Shown: piece after piece, positions 27,992-38,421 of the stretch
Numbering within the stretch: position 1 is the first letter of the stretch
Layout: the number at the start of each line of letters is the position of its first letter
Source of the DNA: Amygdalobacter nucleatus
GTDB taxonomy: Bacteria; Bacillota; Clostridia; Saccharofermentanales; Fastidiosipilaceae
NCBI RefSeq assembly: GCF_029167365.1
Contig: NZ_JARFNM010000001.1
Span: forward strand, 1,356,001 to 1,420,000
Direction: 5' to 3'
Length of the DNA: 64,000 nucleotides
Notes under the pieces: model-generated
Seen by the model: only the letters and a program-made list of their open reading frames with translations
What the model was told of the DNA's origin: nothing
The model's database searches: none
Position numbers and translations under genes: made by a program

Positions 27992-28384
27992 ATGAAGAAA
28001 ATACGAAGCTATACCAGTATCTGGTCTGTGGAAAAGGTACTGTATTCTATCAATGATTTTAGACTTCCGTTTCCCATAACCTTTACGCAAATGACATGGT
28101 TTGTCGTGTCACTCTTTGCAGTGATGATACTTGGCAACTTGCCCCCTCTTTCCATGATAGAGGGAGCATTTCTCAAATACTTTGGGATTCCTGTGGCTTT
28201 CACATGGTTTATGTCTACAAAAACTTTTGATGGTAAAAAGCCTTATGGATTTTTGAAGTCTGTCATTGCTTATGCACTGCGACCAAAGCTGACCTATGCA
28301 GGAAAAAAAGTAACGCTTGGCAGAAACCAGCCACAAGAAGCCATTACAGCAGTTAGGAGTGAATTTTATGGCATATCCAATTAA
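27992..28384 (+). CDS. orf17: Tn916 Orf17: TcpE-family conjugation membrane protein
   Basis: The 130-residue protein starts at the ATG 27992 (MKKIRSYTSIWSVEKVLYSIN), chosen because it follows GAAAGGATTG and matches the family start; the longer frame from 27878 is unlikely because it overlaps ardA. It has two transmembrane segments and the TcpE family pattern. It overlaps the front of orf16, suggesting coupled translation. Confidence 0.9.
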   Translation: MKKIRSYTSIWSVEKVLYSINDFRLPFPITFTQMTWFVVSLFAVMILGNLPPLSMIEGAFLKYFGIPVAFTWFMSTKTFDGKKPYGFLKSVIAYALRPKLTYAGKKVTLGRNQPQEAITAVRSEFYGISN

Positions 28385-30815
28385 ATACATTGAAAACAAT
28401 CTCGTCTGGAATAAAGACGGGGAATGTTATGCTTACTATGAGCTTGTTCCTTACAATTACTCATTTCTAAGTCCAGAACAGAAAATACAAGTGCATGATT
28501 CTTTCAGACAGCTTATCGCACAAAATCGTGATGGCAAAATTCATGCTTTACAAATCAGTACAGAATCCAGCATACGTTCTGCACAAGAGCGTTCCAAAAA
28601 TGAAGTCACTGGCAAGCTCAAAGCGGTTGCCTATGACAAAATCGACCAACAGACAGACGCTTTAATATCCATGATTGGCGAAAATCAAGTGAACTACCGT
28701 TTCTTTATCGGCTTTAAGTTGCTTCTCAACGATCAGGAGTTTTCTATGAAAAGTCTTACCGTTGAAGCAAAAAATGCTTTGTCTGATTTTGTCTATGATG
28801 TGAACCATAAGCTGATGGGCGATTTTGTTAGTATGAGTAATGATGAAATCCTGCGTTTTCAGAAGATGGAAAAGCTCTTAGAAAATAAAATCTCTCGTCG
28901 TTTCAAAATCCGCAGGTTAGATAAGGACGACTTCGGCTATCTGATTGAACACCTTTACGGACAGACAGGCACTGCCTATGAAGAGTATGAGTACCATCTA
29001 TCAAAGAAAAAGCTGGATAATGAAACGCTGATTAAATACTATGACTTGATTAAGCCTACTCGCTGTTTGGTGGAAGAAAAACAGCGATATTTGAAAATCC
29101 AGCAGGAAGATGAAACCGTCTATGTAGCTTACTTTACCATTAACAGCATTGTCGGAGAACTGGACTTCCCGTCCTCTGAAATCTTCTACTACCAGCAACA
29201 GCAATTTACATTCCCGATTGATACGTCAATGAATGTGGAAATTGTAGCGAATCGTAAAGCCCTATCTACTGTCCGCAATAAAAAGAAAGAACTGAAAGAC
29301 TTGGATAACCACGCTTGGCAAAGTGATAATGAAACCAGCTCCAATGTGGCGGAAGCTCTGGAAAGTGTGAATGAGCTGGAAACCAATTTAGACCAAAGCA
29401 AGGAATCTATGTACAAGCTGTCTTATGTGGTAAGGGTATCAGCAAATGATCTTGACGAACTCAAACGTCGTTGTAATGAAGTGAAAGATTTTTATGACGA
29501 TTTAAGCGTAAAACTGGTACGACCATTTGGGGATATGCTCGGCTTACATGAAGAATTTTTACCTGCCAGCAAGCGTTATATGAATGATTATATTCAATAC
29601 GTGACCTCTGATTTCCTCGCTGGTTTAGGTTTTGGTGCTACTCAAATGCTGGGGGAAAATGAGGGGATTTATGTTGGCTACAGCTTAGATACTGGACGCA
29701 ATGTCTATCTGAAACCTGCTCTTGCCAGTCAAGGGGTTAAGGGTTCAGTAACCAATGCGTTAGCGTCGGCTTTTGTTGGTTCGCTGGGTGGTGGTAAATC
29801 CTTTGCGAATAACCTTATCGTCTATTATGCGGTGCTTTATGGGGCACAAGCAGTGATTGTAGACCCAAAAGCAGAACGTGGCAGATGGAAAGAAACCTTG
29901 CCAGAGATTTCCCATGAAATCAATATCGTCACTCTGACTTCTGATGAGAAAAACAAAGGCTTACTTGACCCTTATGTGATTATGAAAAATCCCAAAGATT
30001 CTGAATCACTGGCTATTGATATTCTGACATTCCTTACGGGGATTTCCTCTCGTGATGGGGAACGCTTCCCAATCCTTAGAAAAGCCATTCGTGCAGTAAC
30101 CAATAGTGAAGTACGAGGGTTGATGAAAGTGATTGAGGAATTACGGGTTGAGAATACGCCACTAAGTACCAGTATAGCCGACCATATCGAAAGTTTTACA
30201 GACTATGACTTTGCACATTTATTATTCAGTAATGGTTATGTGGAGCAGTCTATCAGCTTAGAAAAACAACTGAACATTATACAGGTTGCGGACTTGGTAC
30301 TTCCCGACAAGGAAACTTCCTTTGAGGAATATACCACTATGGAGCTTTTATCCGTTGCTATGCTGATTGTCATTAGTACCTTTGCTTTAGACTTTATCCA
30401 TACAGACCGAAGCATTTTCAAGATTGTAGATTTAGACGAAGCATGGAGCTTTTTACAGGTAGCACAAGGAAAAACACTATCTATGAAGCTGGTTCGGGCT
30501 GGTCGTGCTATGAACGCTGGGGTATATTTCGTGACCCAAAATACAGACGACCTCTTAGATGAAAAACTGAAAAATAACCTCGGCTTAAAATTTGCATTTC
30601 GTTCCACTGACCTTAACGAGATTAAAAAGACCTTAGCCTTTTTTGGTGTAGACCCAGAGGACGAAAACAATCAGAAGCGATTGCGTGATTTGGAAAACGG
30701 GCAATGCCTTATCAGTGATTTATATGGTCGTGTCGGTGTGATACAGTTCCACCCTGTATTTGAAGAACTGCTCCATGCCTTTGATACCAGACCACCTGTG
30801 CGAAAAGAGGTGTAA
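28368..30815 (+). CDS. orf16: Tn916 Orf16: VirB4-type conjugation ATPase
   Basis: The 815-residue protein starts at ATG 28368 (MAYPIKYIENNLVWN), giving exactly the Tn916 Orf16 length. The Walker A motif is GSLGGGKSFANNL and Walker B lies in FKIVDLDEAWSF. It powers the Tn916 type IV secretion channel from the cytoplasmic side. It is followed after two bases by orf15. Confidence 0.95.
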   Translation: MAYPIKYIENNLVWNKDGECYAYYELVPYNYSFLSPEQKIQVHDSFRQLIAQNRDGKIHALQISTESSIRSAQERSKNEVTGKLKAVAYDKIDQQTDALISMIGENQVNYRFFIGFKLLLNDQEFSMKSLTVEAKNALSDFVYDVNHKLMGDFVSMSNDEILRFQKMEKLLENKISRRFKIRRLDKDDFGYLIEHLYGQTGTAYEEYEYHLSKKKLDNETLIKYYDLIKPTRCLVEEKQRYLKIQQEDETVYVAYFTINSIVGELDFPSSEIFYYQQQQFTFPIDTSMNVEIVANRKALSTVRNKKKELKDLDNHAWQSDNETSSNVAEALESVNELETNLDQSKESMYKLSYVVRVSANDLDELKRRCNEVKDFYDDLSVKLVRPFGDMLGLHEEFLPASKRYMNDYIQYVTSDFLAGLGFGATQMLGENEGIYVGYSLDTGRNVYLKPALASQGVKGSVTNALASAFVGSLGGGKSFANNLIVYYAVLYGAQAVIVDPKAERGRWKETLPEISHEINIVTLTSDEKNKGLLDPYVIMKNPKDSESLAIDILTFLTGISSRDGERFPILRKAIRAVTNSEVRGLMKVIEELRVENTPLSTSIADHIESFTDYDFAHLLFSNGYVEQSISLEKQLNIIQVADLVLPDKETSFEEYTTMELLSVAMLIVISTFALDFIHTDRSIFKIVDLDEAWSFLQVAQGKTLSMKLVRAGRAMNAGVYFVTQNTDDLLDEKLKNNLGLKFAFRSTDLNEIKKTLAFFGVDPEDENNQKRLRDLENGQCLISDLYGRVGVIQFHPVFEELLHAFDTRPPVRKEV

Positions 30816-30817
30816 AT

Positions 30818-32995
30818 GTGAAACCATCAATAGTAAACAGAATAAAATCAAACTGGACGCTGAAACGTCTAGGTAAAGTGGCAATGACAGTGGCTTTCAC
30901 ACTTGTGATTGCCATTTTTCTTTTAGCCATGCTGGGAACGGTGGTTCAAGCTGCGGGCTTGGTAGATGATACGGTCAATGTGGCAAATGAATACAGCCGA
31001 TACCCACTTGAAAACTATCAACTGGATTTTTATGTGGATAATAGCTGGGGCTGGCTTCCGTGGAACTGGTCGGACGGGATTGGAAAACAGGTCATGTATG
31101 GACTATATGCCATTACCAATTTTATTTGGACAATCAGTTTGTATGTTTCCAATGCGACAGGTTACTTAGTACAGGAAGCCTATTCCTTAGACTTCATTTC
31201 CGCTACAGCAGATTCCATTGGTAAGAATATGCAGACCTTAGCTGGTGTGAGTGCAAACGGATTTTCAACAGAGGGTTTCTATGTTGGATTCCTCTTACTC
31301 TTGATTTTGGTTCTTGGGGTTTATGTTGCCTATACGGGACTGATAAAGAGAGAAACCACAAAGGCAATTCATGCCATTATGAATTTTGTGCTGGTGTTTA
31401 TCCTATCGGCTTCCTTTATTGCCTACGCTCCCGACTACATTAAAAAAATCAATGACTTTTCATCAGACATCAGTAATGCCAGTTTATCACTTGGCACGAA
31501 GATTGTCATGCCCCATTCCGATAGTCAAGGCAAGGACAGCGTGGACTTAATCAGAGATAGCCTGTTTTCCATACAGGTTCAGCAACCGTGGCTACTGCTT
31601 CAATACAACAGTTCAGACATTGAAAGTATCGGTATTGACCGTGTGGAAAGCCTGCTCTCCACCAGCCCAGATTCCAACAATGGCGAAGACAGAGAAAAAA
31701 TTGTTGCGGAAGAAATTGAAGACAGAAGCAATACCAATCTAACCATTACAAAGACCATTAACCGTTTAGGTACAGTCTTCTTCCTATTTGTCTTCAATAT
31801 TGGGATTTCCATATTTGTATTCCTATTAACAGGAATCATGATTTTCTCGCAGGTACTTTTTATCATCTATGCTATGTTTCTGCCTGTGAGCTTTATTTTA
31901 AGCATGATTCCATCATTTGATGGTATGTCAAAACGAGCCATAACAAAGCTCTTTAATACCATTTTGACACGAGCTGGAATCACATTGATTATTACGACAG
32001 CATTTAGTATTTCAACCATGCTCTATACCTTATCGGCTGGTTATCCGTTCTTTTTGATTGCTTTTCTACAGATTGTGACCTTTGCAGGAATCTACTTCAA
32101 GCTGGGCGATTTAATGAGTATGTTTTCTCTACAGAGTAACGATTCTCAAAGTGTGGGAAGTCGTGTGATGAGAAAACCTCGTATGCTTATGCACGCTCAC
32201 ATGCACCGTCTACAGCGGAAACTTGGACGTTCCATGACTACTCTAGGGGCTGGGTCTGCCATTGTTACAGGTAAAAAAGGACAGTCGGGTTCGGGGAGTT
32301 CTGCAAGGACACAAGCAGATCACTCCCGACCAGACGGAAAGGAAAAATCAACACTTGGAAAACGTATCGGTCAAACCATCGGTACAGTAGCTGATACCAA
32401 AGACAGAATGGTAGACACTGCTAGTGGTTTGAAAGAACAGGTTAAAGATTTGCCGACCAATGCAAGATATGCAGTATATCAAGGAAAATCCAAAGTAAAA
32501 GAGAATGTCCGTGATTTAACCAGTAGTATTTCTCAAACCAAAGCGGACAGAGCCAGTGGACGCAAGGAACAGCAGGAACAAAGGCGAAAAACCATTGCGA
32601 AGCGTCGCTCTGAAATGGAACAGGTCAAACAGAAAAAACAGCCTGCTTCTTCTGTTCATGAAAGACCGACTACAAGACAAGAACAATATCATGATGAACA
32701 GACCTCAAAACAGTCTAATATTCAGACTTCATATAAGGAATCTCAACAAGCCAAACAAGAGCGTCCAGCAGTTAAGTCCGATTTTTCAAGTCCAAAAGTG
32801 GAACGCCAAGGCAATACCGTTCAAGAAAAAACCGTTCAAAAGCCAGCAACTTCAACCACTACAGCAGATAGAACTTCACAACGTCCAATCACAAAAGAAC
32901 GTCCGTCTACTGTTCAAAGAGTACCACTACAAAATACAAGAAGTAGACCACCAATCAAAACCGCCACCATTAAGAAAGTCGGTAAGAAACCATGA
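30818..32995 (+). CDS. orf15: Tn916 Orf15: VirB6-like multi-span membrane protein
   Basis: The 725-residue protein starts with GTG (MKPSIVNRIKSNWTLKRL). About seven to nine hydrophobic segments lie in the first 450 residues, then a long Gln/Lys/Ser/Thr-rich cytoplasmic tail with repeats of ARG/LYS-rich segments (RRKTIAKRRSEMEQVKQKK). It is thought to form the membrane channel of the transfer apparatus. It overlaps orf14 by four bases. Confidence 0.92.
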   Translation: MKPSIVNRIKSNWTLKRLGKVAMTVAFTLVIAIFLLAMLGTVVQAAGLVDDTVNVANEYSRYPLENYQLDFYVDNSWGWLPWNWSDGIGKQVMYGLYAITNFIWTISLYVSNATGYLVQEAYSLDFISATADSIGKNMQTLAGVSANGFSTEGFYVGFLLLLILVLGVYVAYTGLIKRETTKAIHAIMNFVLVFILSASFIAYAPDYIKKINDFSSDISNASLSLGTKIVMPHSDSQGKDSVDLIRDSLFSIQVQQPWLLLQYNSSDIESIGIDRVESLLSTSPDSNNGEDREKIVAEEIEDRSNTNLTITKTINRLGTVFFLFVFNIGISIFVFLLTGIMIFSQVLFIIYAMFLPVSFILSMIPSFDGMSKRAITKLFNTILTRAGITLIITTAFSISTMLYTLSAGYPFFLIAFLQIVTFAGIYFKLGDLMSMFSLQSNDSQSVGSRVMRKPRMLMHAHMHRLQRKLGRSMTTLGAGSAIVTGKKGQSGSGSSARTQADHSRPDGKEKSTLGKRIGQTIGTVADTKDRMVDTASGLKEQVKDLPTNARYAVYQGKSKVKENVRDLTSSISQTKADRASGRKEQQEQRRKTIAKRRSEMEQVKQKKQPASSVHERPTTRQEQYHDEQTSKQSNIQTSYKESQQAKQERPAVKSDFSSPKVERQGNTVQEKTVQKPATSTTTADRTSQRPITKERPSTVQRVPLQNTRSRPPIKTATIKKVGKKP

Positions 32996-33993
32996 AGTTG
33001 AAAACTTTAGTGATTGGTGGTTCTGGATTATTCTTGATGGTCTTCTCACTGCTTCTGTTTGTTGCCATTTTATTTTCAGATGAACAGGACAGCGGAATTT
33101 CCAATATTCATTATGGAGGTGTGAATGTTTCCGCAGAAGTGCTGGCTCATAAGCCTATGGTAGAAAAATATGCCAAAGAATATGGCGTTGAAGAATATGT
33201 CAACATACTTCTTGCGATTATACAGGTGGAATCGGGCGGTACTGCGGAAGATGTTATGCAGTCCTCGGAATCCCTCGGTCTTCCACCTAATTCATTGAGT
33301 ACAGAAGAATCCATTAAGCAAGGTGTGAAGTATTTCAGTGAATTATTAGCCAGTAGCGAAAGGCTCAGTGTAGATTTAGAATCGGTTATCCAGTCCTACA
33401 ATTATGGTGGTGGTTTCTTAGGGTATGTGGCTAATCGTGGAAATAAATATACCTTTGAACTGGCTCAAAGTTTCTCAAAAGAGTATTCAGGTGGCGAAAA
33501 AGTGTCTTACCCCAATCCCATAGCCATACCTATCAATGGGGGCTGGCGATACAACTATGGCAATATGTTTTATGTGCAACTGGTAACGCAGTATCTTGTC
33601 ACAACAGAGTTTGATGATGATACGGTACAAGCCATCATGGACGAAGCACTGAAATATGAGGGCTGGCGATACGTTTACGGTGGAGCTTCCCCGACTACTT
33701 CTTTTGATTGTAGCGGACTGACACAATGGACGTATGGAAAAGCTGGAATTAACTTACCACGAACCGCACAACAGCAATATGATGTGACCCAGCATATCCC
33801 ACTATCGGAAGCACAAGCTGGCGATTTGGTTTTCTTTCATTCTACCTATAACGCTGGCTCTTATATTACTCATGTTGGGATATACCTTGGCAATAACCGT
33901 ATGTTTCATGCAGGCGACCCAATCGGTTATGCCGACTTAACAAGCCCCTACTGGCAACAGCATTTAGTGGGAGCAGGACGAATCAAACAATGA
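32992..33993 (+). CDS. orf14: Tn916 Orf14: lysozyme-like and NlpC/P60 cell-wall hydrolase
   Basis: The 333-residue protein has an N-terminal transmembrane anchor (LVIGGSGLFLMVFSLLLFV). A lytic-transglycosylase-like domain follows (NILLAIIQVESGG; SYNYGGGF). The C-terminal NlpC/P60 peptidase has the catalytic Cys in SFDCSGLTQW and His in ITHVGIYLG. It opens peptidoglycan for the transfer channel. It overlaps orf13 by four bases. Confidence 0.95.
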   Translation: MKLKTLVIGGSGLFLMVFSLLLFVAILFSDEQDSGISNIHYGGVNVSAEVLAHKPMVEKYAKEYGVEEYVNILLAIIQVESGGTAEDVMQSSESLGLPPNSLSTEESIKQGVKYFSELLASSERLSVDLESVIQSYNYGGGFLGYVANRGNKYTFELAQSFSKEYSGGEKVSYPNPIAIPINGGWRYNYGNMFYVQLVTQYLVTTEFDDDTVQAIMDEALKYEGWRYVYGGASPTTSFDCSGLTQWTYGKAGINLPRTAQQQYDVTQHIPLSEAQAGDLVFFHSTYNAGSYITHVGIYLGNNRMFHAGDPIGYADLTSPYWQQHLVGAGRIKQ

Positions 33994-34922
33994 GAAAGGA
34001 AGATTTAATGATGAAATTTAGAAAAAATCAGAATAAAGAAAAACAGATACCAAAGGAAAAGAAACCTCGTGTCTATAAGGTCAATCCTCATAAAAAGGTT
34101 GTGATTGCCTTGTGGGTACTTTTAGGGCTTAGTTTCAGCTTTGCGATATTCAAGCACTTTACAGCTATAGATACTCATACTATTCACGAAACAACTATCA
34201 TAGAAAAGGAATACGTTGATACTCATCATGTAGAAAATTTTGTAGAGAACTTTGCGAAAGTCTACTATTCATGGGAGCAATCCGATAAGTCCATTGATAA
34301 TCGAATGGAAAGTCTAAAAGGCTATCTGACAGATGAACTTCAAGCTCTCAATGTTGATACAGTACGCAAAGATATTCCTGTATCGTCTTCTGTAAGAGGA
34401 TTTCAGATATGGACGGTAGAGCCAACTGGCGACAATGAGTTTAATGTAACCTACAGTGTAGACCAGCTCATTACAGAGGGAGAAAATACAAAGACCGTCC
34501 ACTCTGCTTATATAGTGAGTGTCTATGTAGATGGTTCTGGAAATATGGTACTGGTTAAGAATCCGACCATTACCAACATACCTAAGAAATCAAGTTATAA
34601 ACCAAAAGCCATTGAAAGTGAGGGGACGGTTGATTCCATTACAACCAATGAAATCAATGAGTTCTTAACGACGTTCTTCAAGCTCTATCCTACAGCGACA
34701 GCCAGTGAACTTTCCTACTATGTGAATGACGGGATATTAAAACCAATCGGAAAAGAGTACATCTTTCAAGAACTGGTAAATCCTATTCACAATCGTAAGG
34801 ATAATCAAGTCACGGTATCGCTGACAGTGGAGTATATCGACCAGCAGACCAAAGCAACGCAGGTATCTCAATTTGATTTGGTACTTGAAAAGAACGGGAG
34901 TAATTGGAAGATTGTAAAATAA
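33990..34922 (+). CDS. orf13: Tn916 Orf13: VirB8-like conjugation protein (TcpC)
   Basis: The 310-residue protein has one transmembrane helix (KKVVIALWVLLGLSFSFAIF, about residues 30-50) and two NTF2-like domains outside the membrane, typical of TcpC. It is a core structural part of the transfer channel. GAAAGG before ATGATGAAA makes 34008 an alternative start. A strong terminator follows. Confidence 0.92.
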   Translation: MRKEDLMMKFRKNQNKEKQIPKEKKPRVYKVNPHKKVVIALWVLLGLSFSFAIFKHFTAIDTHTIHETTIIEKEYVDTHHVENFVENFAKVYYSWEQSDKSIDNRMESLKGYLTDELQALNVDTVRKDIPVSSSVRGFQIWTVEPTGDNEFNVTYSVDQLITEGENTKTVHSAYIVSVYVDGSGNMVLVKNPTITNIPKKSSYKPKAIESEGTVDSITTNEINEFLTTFFKLYPTATASELSYYVNDGILKPIGKEYIFQELVNPIHNRKDNQVTVSLTVEYIDQQTKATQVSQFDLVLEKNGSNWKIVK

Positions 34923-34931
34923 CAAATATTG

Positions 34932-34972
34932 GTACATGATTACAGATACTTTGTAATCATGTACTCTTTTTG
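34932..34972 (+). terminator. Terminator after orf13
   Basis: A 13-bp inverted repeat (GTACATGATTACA / TGTAATCATGTAC) is followed by CTCTTTTT, ending the conjugation operon before tet(M). Confidence 0.85.
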
Positions 34973-35051
34973 ATAAAAAATTGGAGATTCCTTTACAAAT
35001 ATGCTCTTACGTGCTATTATTTAAGTGACTATTTAAAAGGAGTTAATAAAT

Positions 35052-35263
35052 ATGCGGCAAGGTATTCTTAAATAAACTGTCAATTTGATAGCGGGAACAA
35101 ATAATTAGATGTCCTTTTTTAGGAGGGCTTAGTTTTTTGTACCCAGTTTAAGAATACCTTTATCATGTGATTCTAAAGTATCCAGAGAATATCTGTATGC
35201 TTTGTATACCTATGGTTATGCATAAAAATCCCAGTGATAAAAGTATTTATCACTGGGATTTTT
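35052..35263 (+). promoter_or_regulatory. tet(M) transcription-attenuation leader
   Basis: A mini-frame ATGCGGCAAGGT...TAA begins at 35052. Its AGGTATTCTTAAATAAACTG pairs with CAGTTTAAGAATACCT (35143-35160), a long-range stem. Further down, CCCAGTGATAAA / TTTATCACTGGG (35230-35257) followed by ATTTTTA is a terminator lying inside the orf12 leader peptide. This is the known tetracycline-responsive attenuator: stalled ribosomes let transcription read through into tet(M) and, in Tn916, on into the xis/int and transfer genes. Confidence 0.85.
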
Positions 35264-35283
35264 ATGCCCTTTTGGGTTTTTGA
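35197..35283 (+). CDS. orf12: tet(M) leader peptide (orf12)
   Basis: A 28-residue peptide (MLCIPMVMHKNPSDKSIYHW..LLGF) that overlaps the attenuator hairpin and ends 15 bases before tet(M). Its translation senses ribosome inhibition. Short and best understood as a regulatory peptide. Confidence 0.85.
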   Translation: MLCIPMVMHKNPSDKSIYHWDFYALLGF

Positions 35284-35298
35284 ATGGAGGAAAATCAC

Positions 35299-37218
35299 AT
35301 GAAAATTATTAATATTGGAGTTTTAGCTCATGTTGATGCAGGAAAAACTACCTTAACAGAAAGCTTATTATATAACAGTGGAGCGATTACAGAATTAGGA
35401 AGCGTGGACAAAGGTACAACGAGGACGGATAATACGCTTTTAGAACGTCAGAGAGGAATTACAATTCAGACAGGAATAACCTCTTTTCAGTGGGAAAATA
35501 CGAAGGTGAACATCATAGACACGCCAGGACATATGGATTTCTTAGCAGAAGTATATCGTTCATTATCAGTTTTAGATGGGGCAATTCTACTGATTTCTGC
35601 AAAAGATGGCGTACAAGCACAAACTCGTATATTATTTCATGCACTTAGGAAAATGGGGATTCCCACAATCTTTTTTATCAATAAGATTGACCAAAATGGA
35701 ATTGATTTATCAACGGTTTATCAGGATATTAAAGAGAAACTTTCTGCCGAAATTGTAATCAAACAGAAGGTAGAACTGTATCCTAATATGTGTGTGACGA
35801 ACTTTACCGAATCTGAACAATGGGATACGGTAATAGAGGGAAACGATGACCTTTTAGAGAAATATATGTCCGGTAAATCATTAGAAGCATTGGAACTCGA
35901 ACAAGAGGAAAGCATAAGATTTCATAATTGTTCCCTGTTCCCTGTTTATCACGGAAGTGCAAAAAACAATATAGGGATTGATAACCTTATAGAAGTGATT
36001 ACGAATAAATTTTATTCATCAACACATCGAGGTCCGTCTGAACTTTGCGGAAATGTTTTCAAAATTGAATATACAAAAAAAAGACAACGTCTTGCATATA
36101 TACGCCTTTATAGTGGAGTACTACATTTACGAGATTCGGTTAGAGTATCAGAAAAAGAAAAAATAAAAGTTACAGAAATGTATACTTCAATAAATGGTGA
36201 ATTATGTAAGATTGATAGAGCTTATTCTGGAGAAATTGTTATTTTGCAAAATGAGTTTTTGAAGTTAAATAGTGTTCTTGGAGATACAAAACTATTGCCA
36301 CAGAGAAAAAAGATTGAAAATCCGCACCCTCTACTACAAACAACTGTTGAACCGAGTAAACCTGAACAGAGAGAAATGTTGCTTGATGCCCTTTTGGAAA
36401 TCTCAGATAGTGATCCGCTTCTACGATATTACGTGGATTCTACGACACATGAAATTATACTTTCTTTCTTAGGGAAAGTACAAATGGAAGTGATTAGTGC
36501 ACTGTTGCAAGAAAAGTATCATGTGGAGATAGAACTAAAAGAGCCTACAGTCATTTATATGGAGAGACCGTTAAAAAATGCAGAATATACCATTCACATC
36601 GAAGTGCCGCCAAATCCTTTCTGGGCTTCCATTGGTTTATCTGTATCACCGCTTCCGTTGGGAAGTGGAATGCAGTATGAGAGCTCGGTTTCTCTTGGAT
36701 ACTTAAATCAATCATTTCAAAATGCAGTTATGGAAGGGATACGCTATGGTTGCGAACAAGGATTATATGGTTGGAATGTGACGGATTGTAAAATCTGTTT
36801 TAAGTATGGCTTATACTATAGCCCTGTTAGTACCCCAGCAGATTTTCGGATGCTTGCTCCTATTGTATTGGAACAAGTCTTAAAAAAAGCTGGAACAGAA
36901 TTGTTAGAGCCATATCTTAGTTTTAAAATTTATGCGCCACAGGAATATCTTTCACGAGCATACAACGATGCTCCTAAATATTGTGCGAACATCGTAGACA
37001 CTCAATTGAAAAATAATGAGGTCATTCTTAGTGGAGAAATCCCTGCTCGGTGTATTCAAGAATATCGTAGTGATTTAACTTTCTTTACAAATGGACGTAG
37101 TGTTTGTTTAACAGAGTTAAAAGGGTACCATGTTACTACCGGTGAACCTGTTTGCCAGCCCCGTCGTCCAAATAGTCGGATAGATAAAGTACGATATATG
37201 TTCAATAAAATAACTTAG
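35299..37218 (+). CDS. tet(M): Tetracycline resistance ribosomal protection protein Tet(M)
   Basis: The 639-residue EF-G-like GTPase removes tetracycline from the ribosome. The start ATG 35299 has GGAGG eight bases upstream (35286-35290) and gives the standard length. The G domain has the GHVDAGKTT-type P-loop ([13 protein letters not shown]), DTPGHMDF and NKID motifs; EF-G-like domains II-V and the C-terminal helix follow (VRYMFNKIT). It confers resistance to tetracycline, doxycycline and minocycline. No disruption is seen. Confidence 0.98.
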   Translation: MKIINIGVLAHVDAGKTTLTESLLYNSGAITELGSVDKGTTRTDNTLLERQRGITIQTGITSFQWENTKVNIIDTPGHMDFLAEVYRSLSVLDGAILLISAKDGVQAQTRILFHALRKMGIPTIFFINKIDQNGIDLSTVYQDIKEKLSAEIVIKQKVELYPNMCVTNFTESEQWDTVIEGNDDLLEKYMSGKSLEALELEQEESIRFHNCSLFPVYHGSAKNNIGIDNLIEVITNKFYSSTHRGPSELCGNVFKIEYTKKRQRLAYIRLYSGVLHLRDSVRVSEKEKIKVTEMYTSINGELCKIDRAYSGEIVILQNEFLKLNSVLGDTKLLPQRKKIENPHPLLQTTVEPSKPEQREMLLDALLEISDSDPLLRYYVDSTTHEIILSFLGKVQMEVISALLQEKYHVEIELKEPTVIYMERPLKNAEYTIHIEVPPNPFWASIGLSVSPLPLGSGMQYESSVSLGYLNQSFQNAVMEGIRYGCEQGLYGWNVTDCKICFKYGLYYSPVSTPADFRMLAPIVLEQVLKKAGTELLEPYLSFKIYAPQEYLSRAYNDAPKYCANIVDTQLKNNEVILSGEIPARCIQEYRSDLTFFTNGRSVCLTELKGYHVTTGEPVCQPRRPNSRIDKVRYMFNKIT

Positions 37219-37315
37219 TGTATTTTATGTTGTTATATAAATATGGTTTCTTGTTAAATAAGATGAAATATTTTTTAATAAAGATTTGAATTAAAGTGTA
37301 AAGGAGGAGATAGTT

Positions 37316-37504
37316 ATTATAAACTACAAGTGGATATTGTGTCCTGTATGTGGAAATAAAACACGATTAAAGATAAGGGAAGATACTGAATTAAAAAAAT
37401 TCCCCCTCTATTGTCCGAAATGCAGACAAGAAAATTTAATTGAAATAAAGCAGTTCAAAGTAACTGTGATTACAGAGCCAGACGCAAAGACGCAGAGCCG
37501 ATAA
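37316..37504 (+). CDS. Tn916 Orf6-type cysteine-rich KTR protein
   Basis: The frame reads NYKWILCPVCGNKTRLKIRE and ends at 37504. Two CxxC pairs (CPVC, CPKC) form a zinc ribbon, and KTR is the family's name motif. The start codon is unusual: no ATG/GTG/TTG is in frame; ATT 37316 sits 8 bases after AAGGAGG and ATA 37319 follows. About 62 residues. Role unknown. It lies directly downstream of tet(M). Confidence 0.65.
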   Translation: MINYKWILCPVCGNKTRLKIREDTELKKFPLYCPKCRQENLIEIKQFKVTVITEPDAKTQSR

Positions 37505-37563
37505 AATGAGATTAATACAATCTCATTTTATCGGCTCTTTCCGTTATGTATGGATTCTTTTAA

Positions 37564-37917
37564 TTAGTCTTCGATGTTTCTTGCTTCGTTGATACCGCTG
37601 GCTAAAGATTCCATTAAGGATAGTTCTTTGTCTGTAAAGCTATCCATGTATTTCTCTATCTGTAATCGTCGGGTGCTTTTTACCAAGTTATTAGCAGGTA
37701 AGAAAAATTCATCAACGGAAACATGAAGTAACGATACAAGGTCATAAAGAACTTGTATGCTGGGGTGTTGCCCTTTATTTTCAATATTAGTTAAGTACCG
37801 TGGGTCAATTTCAATCAATGCTCCCACTTGTTCACGAGTTAAACCTCGTTTCAATCGAGCTTCTTTAATGGCTAAACCAAAGGCTCTAAAATCATATTTA
37901 TCTTCTTTTTTACGCAT
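37564..37917 (-). CDS. orf9: Tn916 Orf9: XRE-family repressor-like regulator
   Basis: The 117-residue protein carries an N-terminal XRE helix-turn-helix ([25 protein letters not shown]). In Tn916 it is transcribed against the other genes and is thought to repress orf7 and orf8, which drive excision. It is the only minus-strand gene of the element that can be firmly called. Confidence 0.92.
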   Translation of the reverse strand: MRKKEDKYDFRAFGLAIKEARLKRGLTREQVGALIEIDPRYLTNIENKGQHPSIQVLYDLVSLLHVSVDEFFLPANNLVKSTRRLQIEKYMDSFTDKELSLMESLASGINEARNIED

Positions 37918-38421
37918 AGTAGACCACCTCTATACATTTTATTGTTCCTACTGAATTAAAAACAGGTATAGAAAAACGTGTTATATGGTTTATAGGTTTA
38001 TATTTAATAAAAAGCACTACTAAACGCCAATAAAAAAAACCGTTATATGGTAGTGCTATTTACGCTGTTAAAATATTGTATATTACTTCCAAATGGCGGT
38101 TTGTTGGAGGTCAACGTCGCCATGAAGTACATCATATACAATAAATTTCCTTACATTGGGTTCTTGTCAAAAAAAGTCGTCTATCTGCAATAGATAAGTA
38201 CGTCCACCAATGTGGTTTTATAAATCATATAGATAGAATAACAGAAGCATGTAAACAGAGAAATAAATCTGTTTATATGCTTTTTTGGCTATTCAGAACT
38301 TTTTTACAAAGTTTATTTATCAGTAATGCAACAAATCCCCCTTTCACATTGGGACTAAGAGTGAAAGGAGATAAACGAGCAAGGCTCACTTCCTTTCCTA
38401 GACAGAAAGGGGGTGAGAAAC
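37918..38421. other. Control region between orf9 and orf7
   Basis: About 500 bases without a clear gene. It holds the divergent promoters expected for orf9 and orf7 and the terminator-like hairpin described separately. In Tn916 this region includes orf10 and is where transcription from tet(M) meets the orf7 promoter. The exact promoter boxes were not resolved. Confidence 0.5.
38247..38286 (+). terminator. Terminator-like hairpin before orf7
   Basis: A stem of about 11 bp (GCATGTAAACAG / CTGTTTATATGC) with a 10-base loop is followed by six T. It may block readthrough into orf7 unless antiterminated. Confidence 0.7.
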
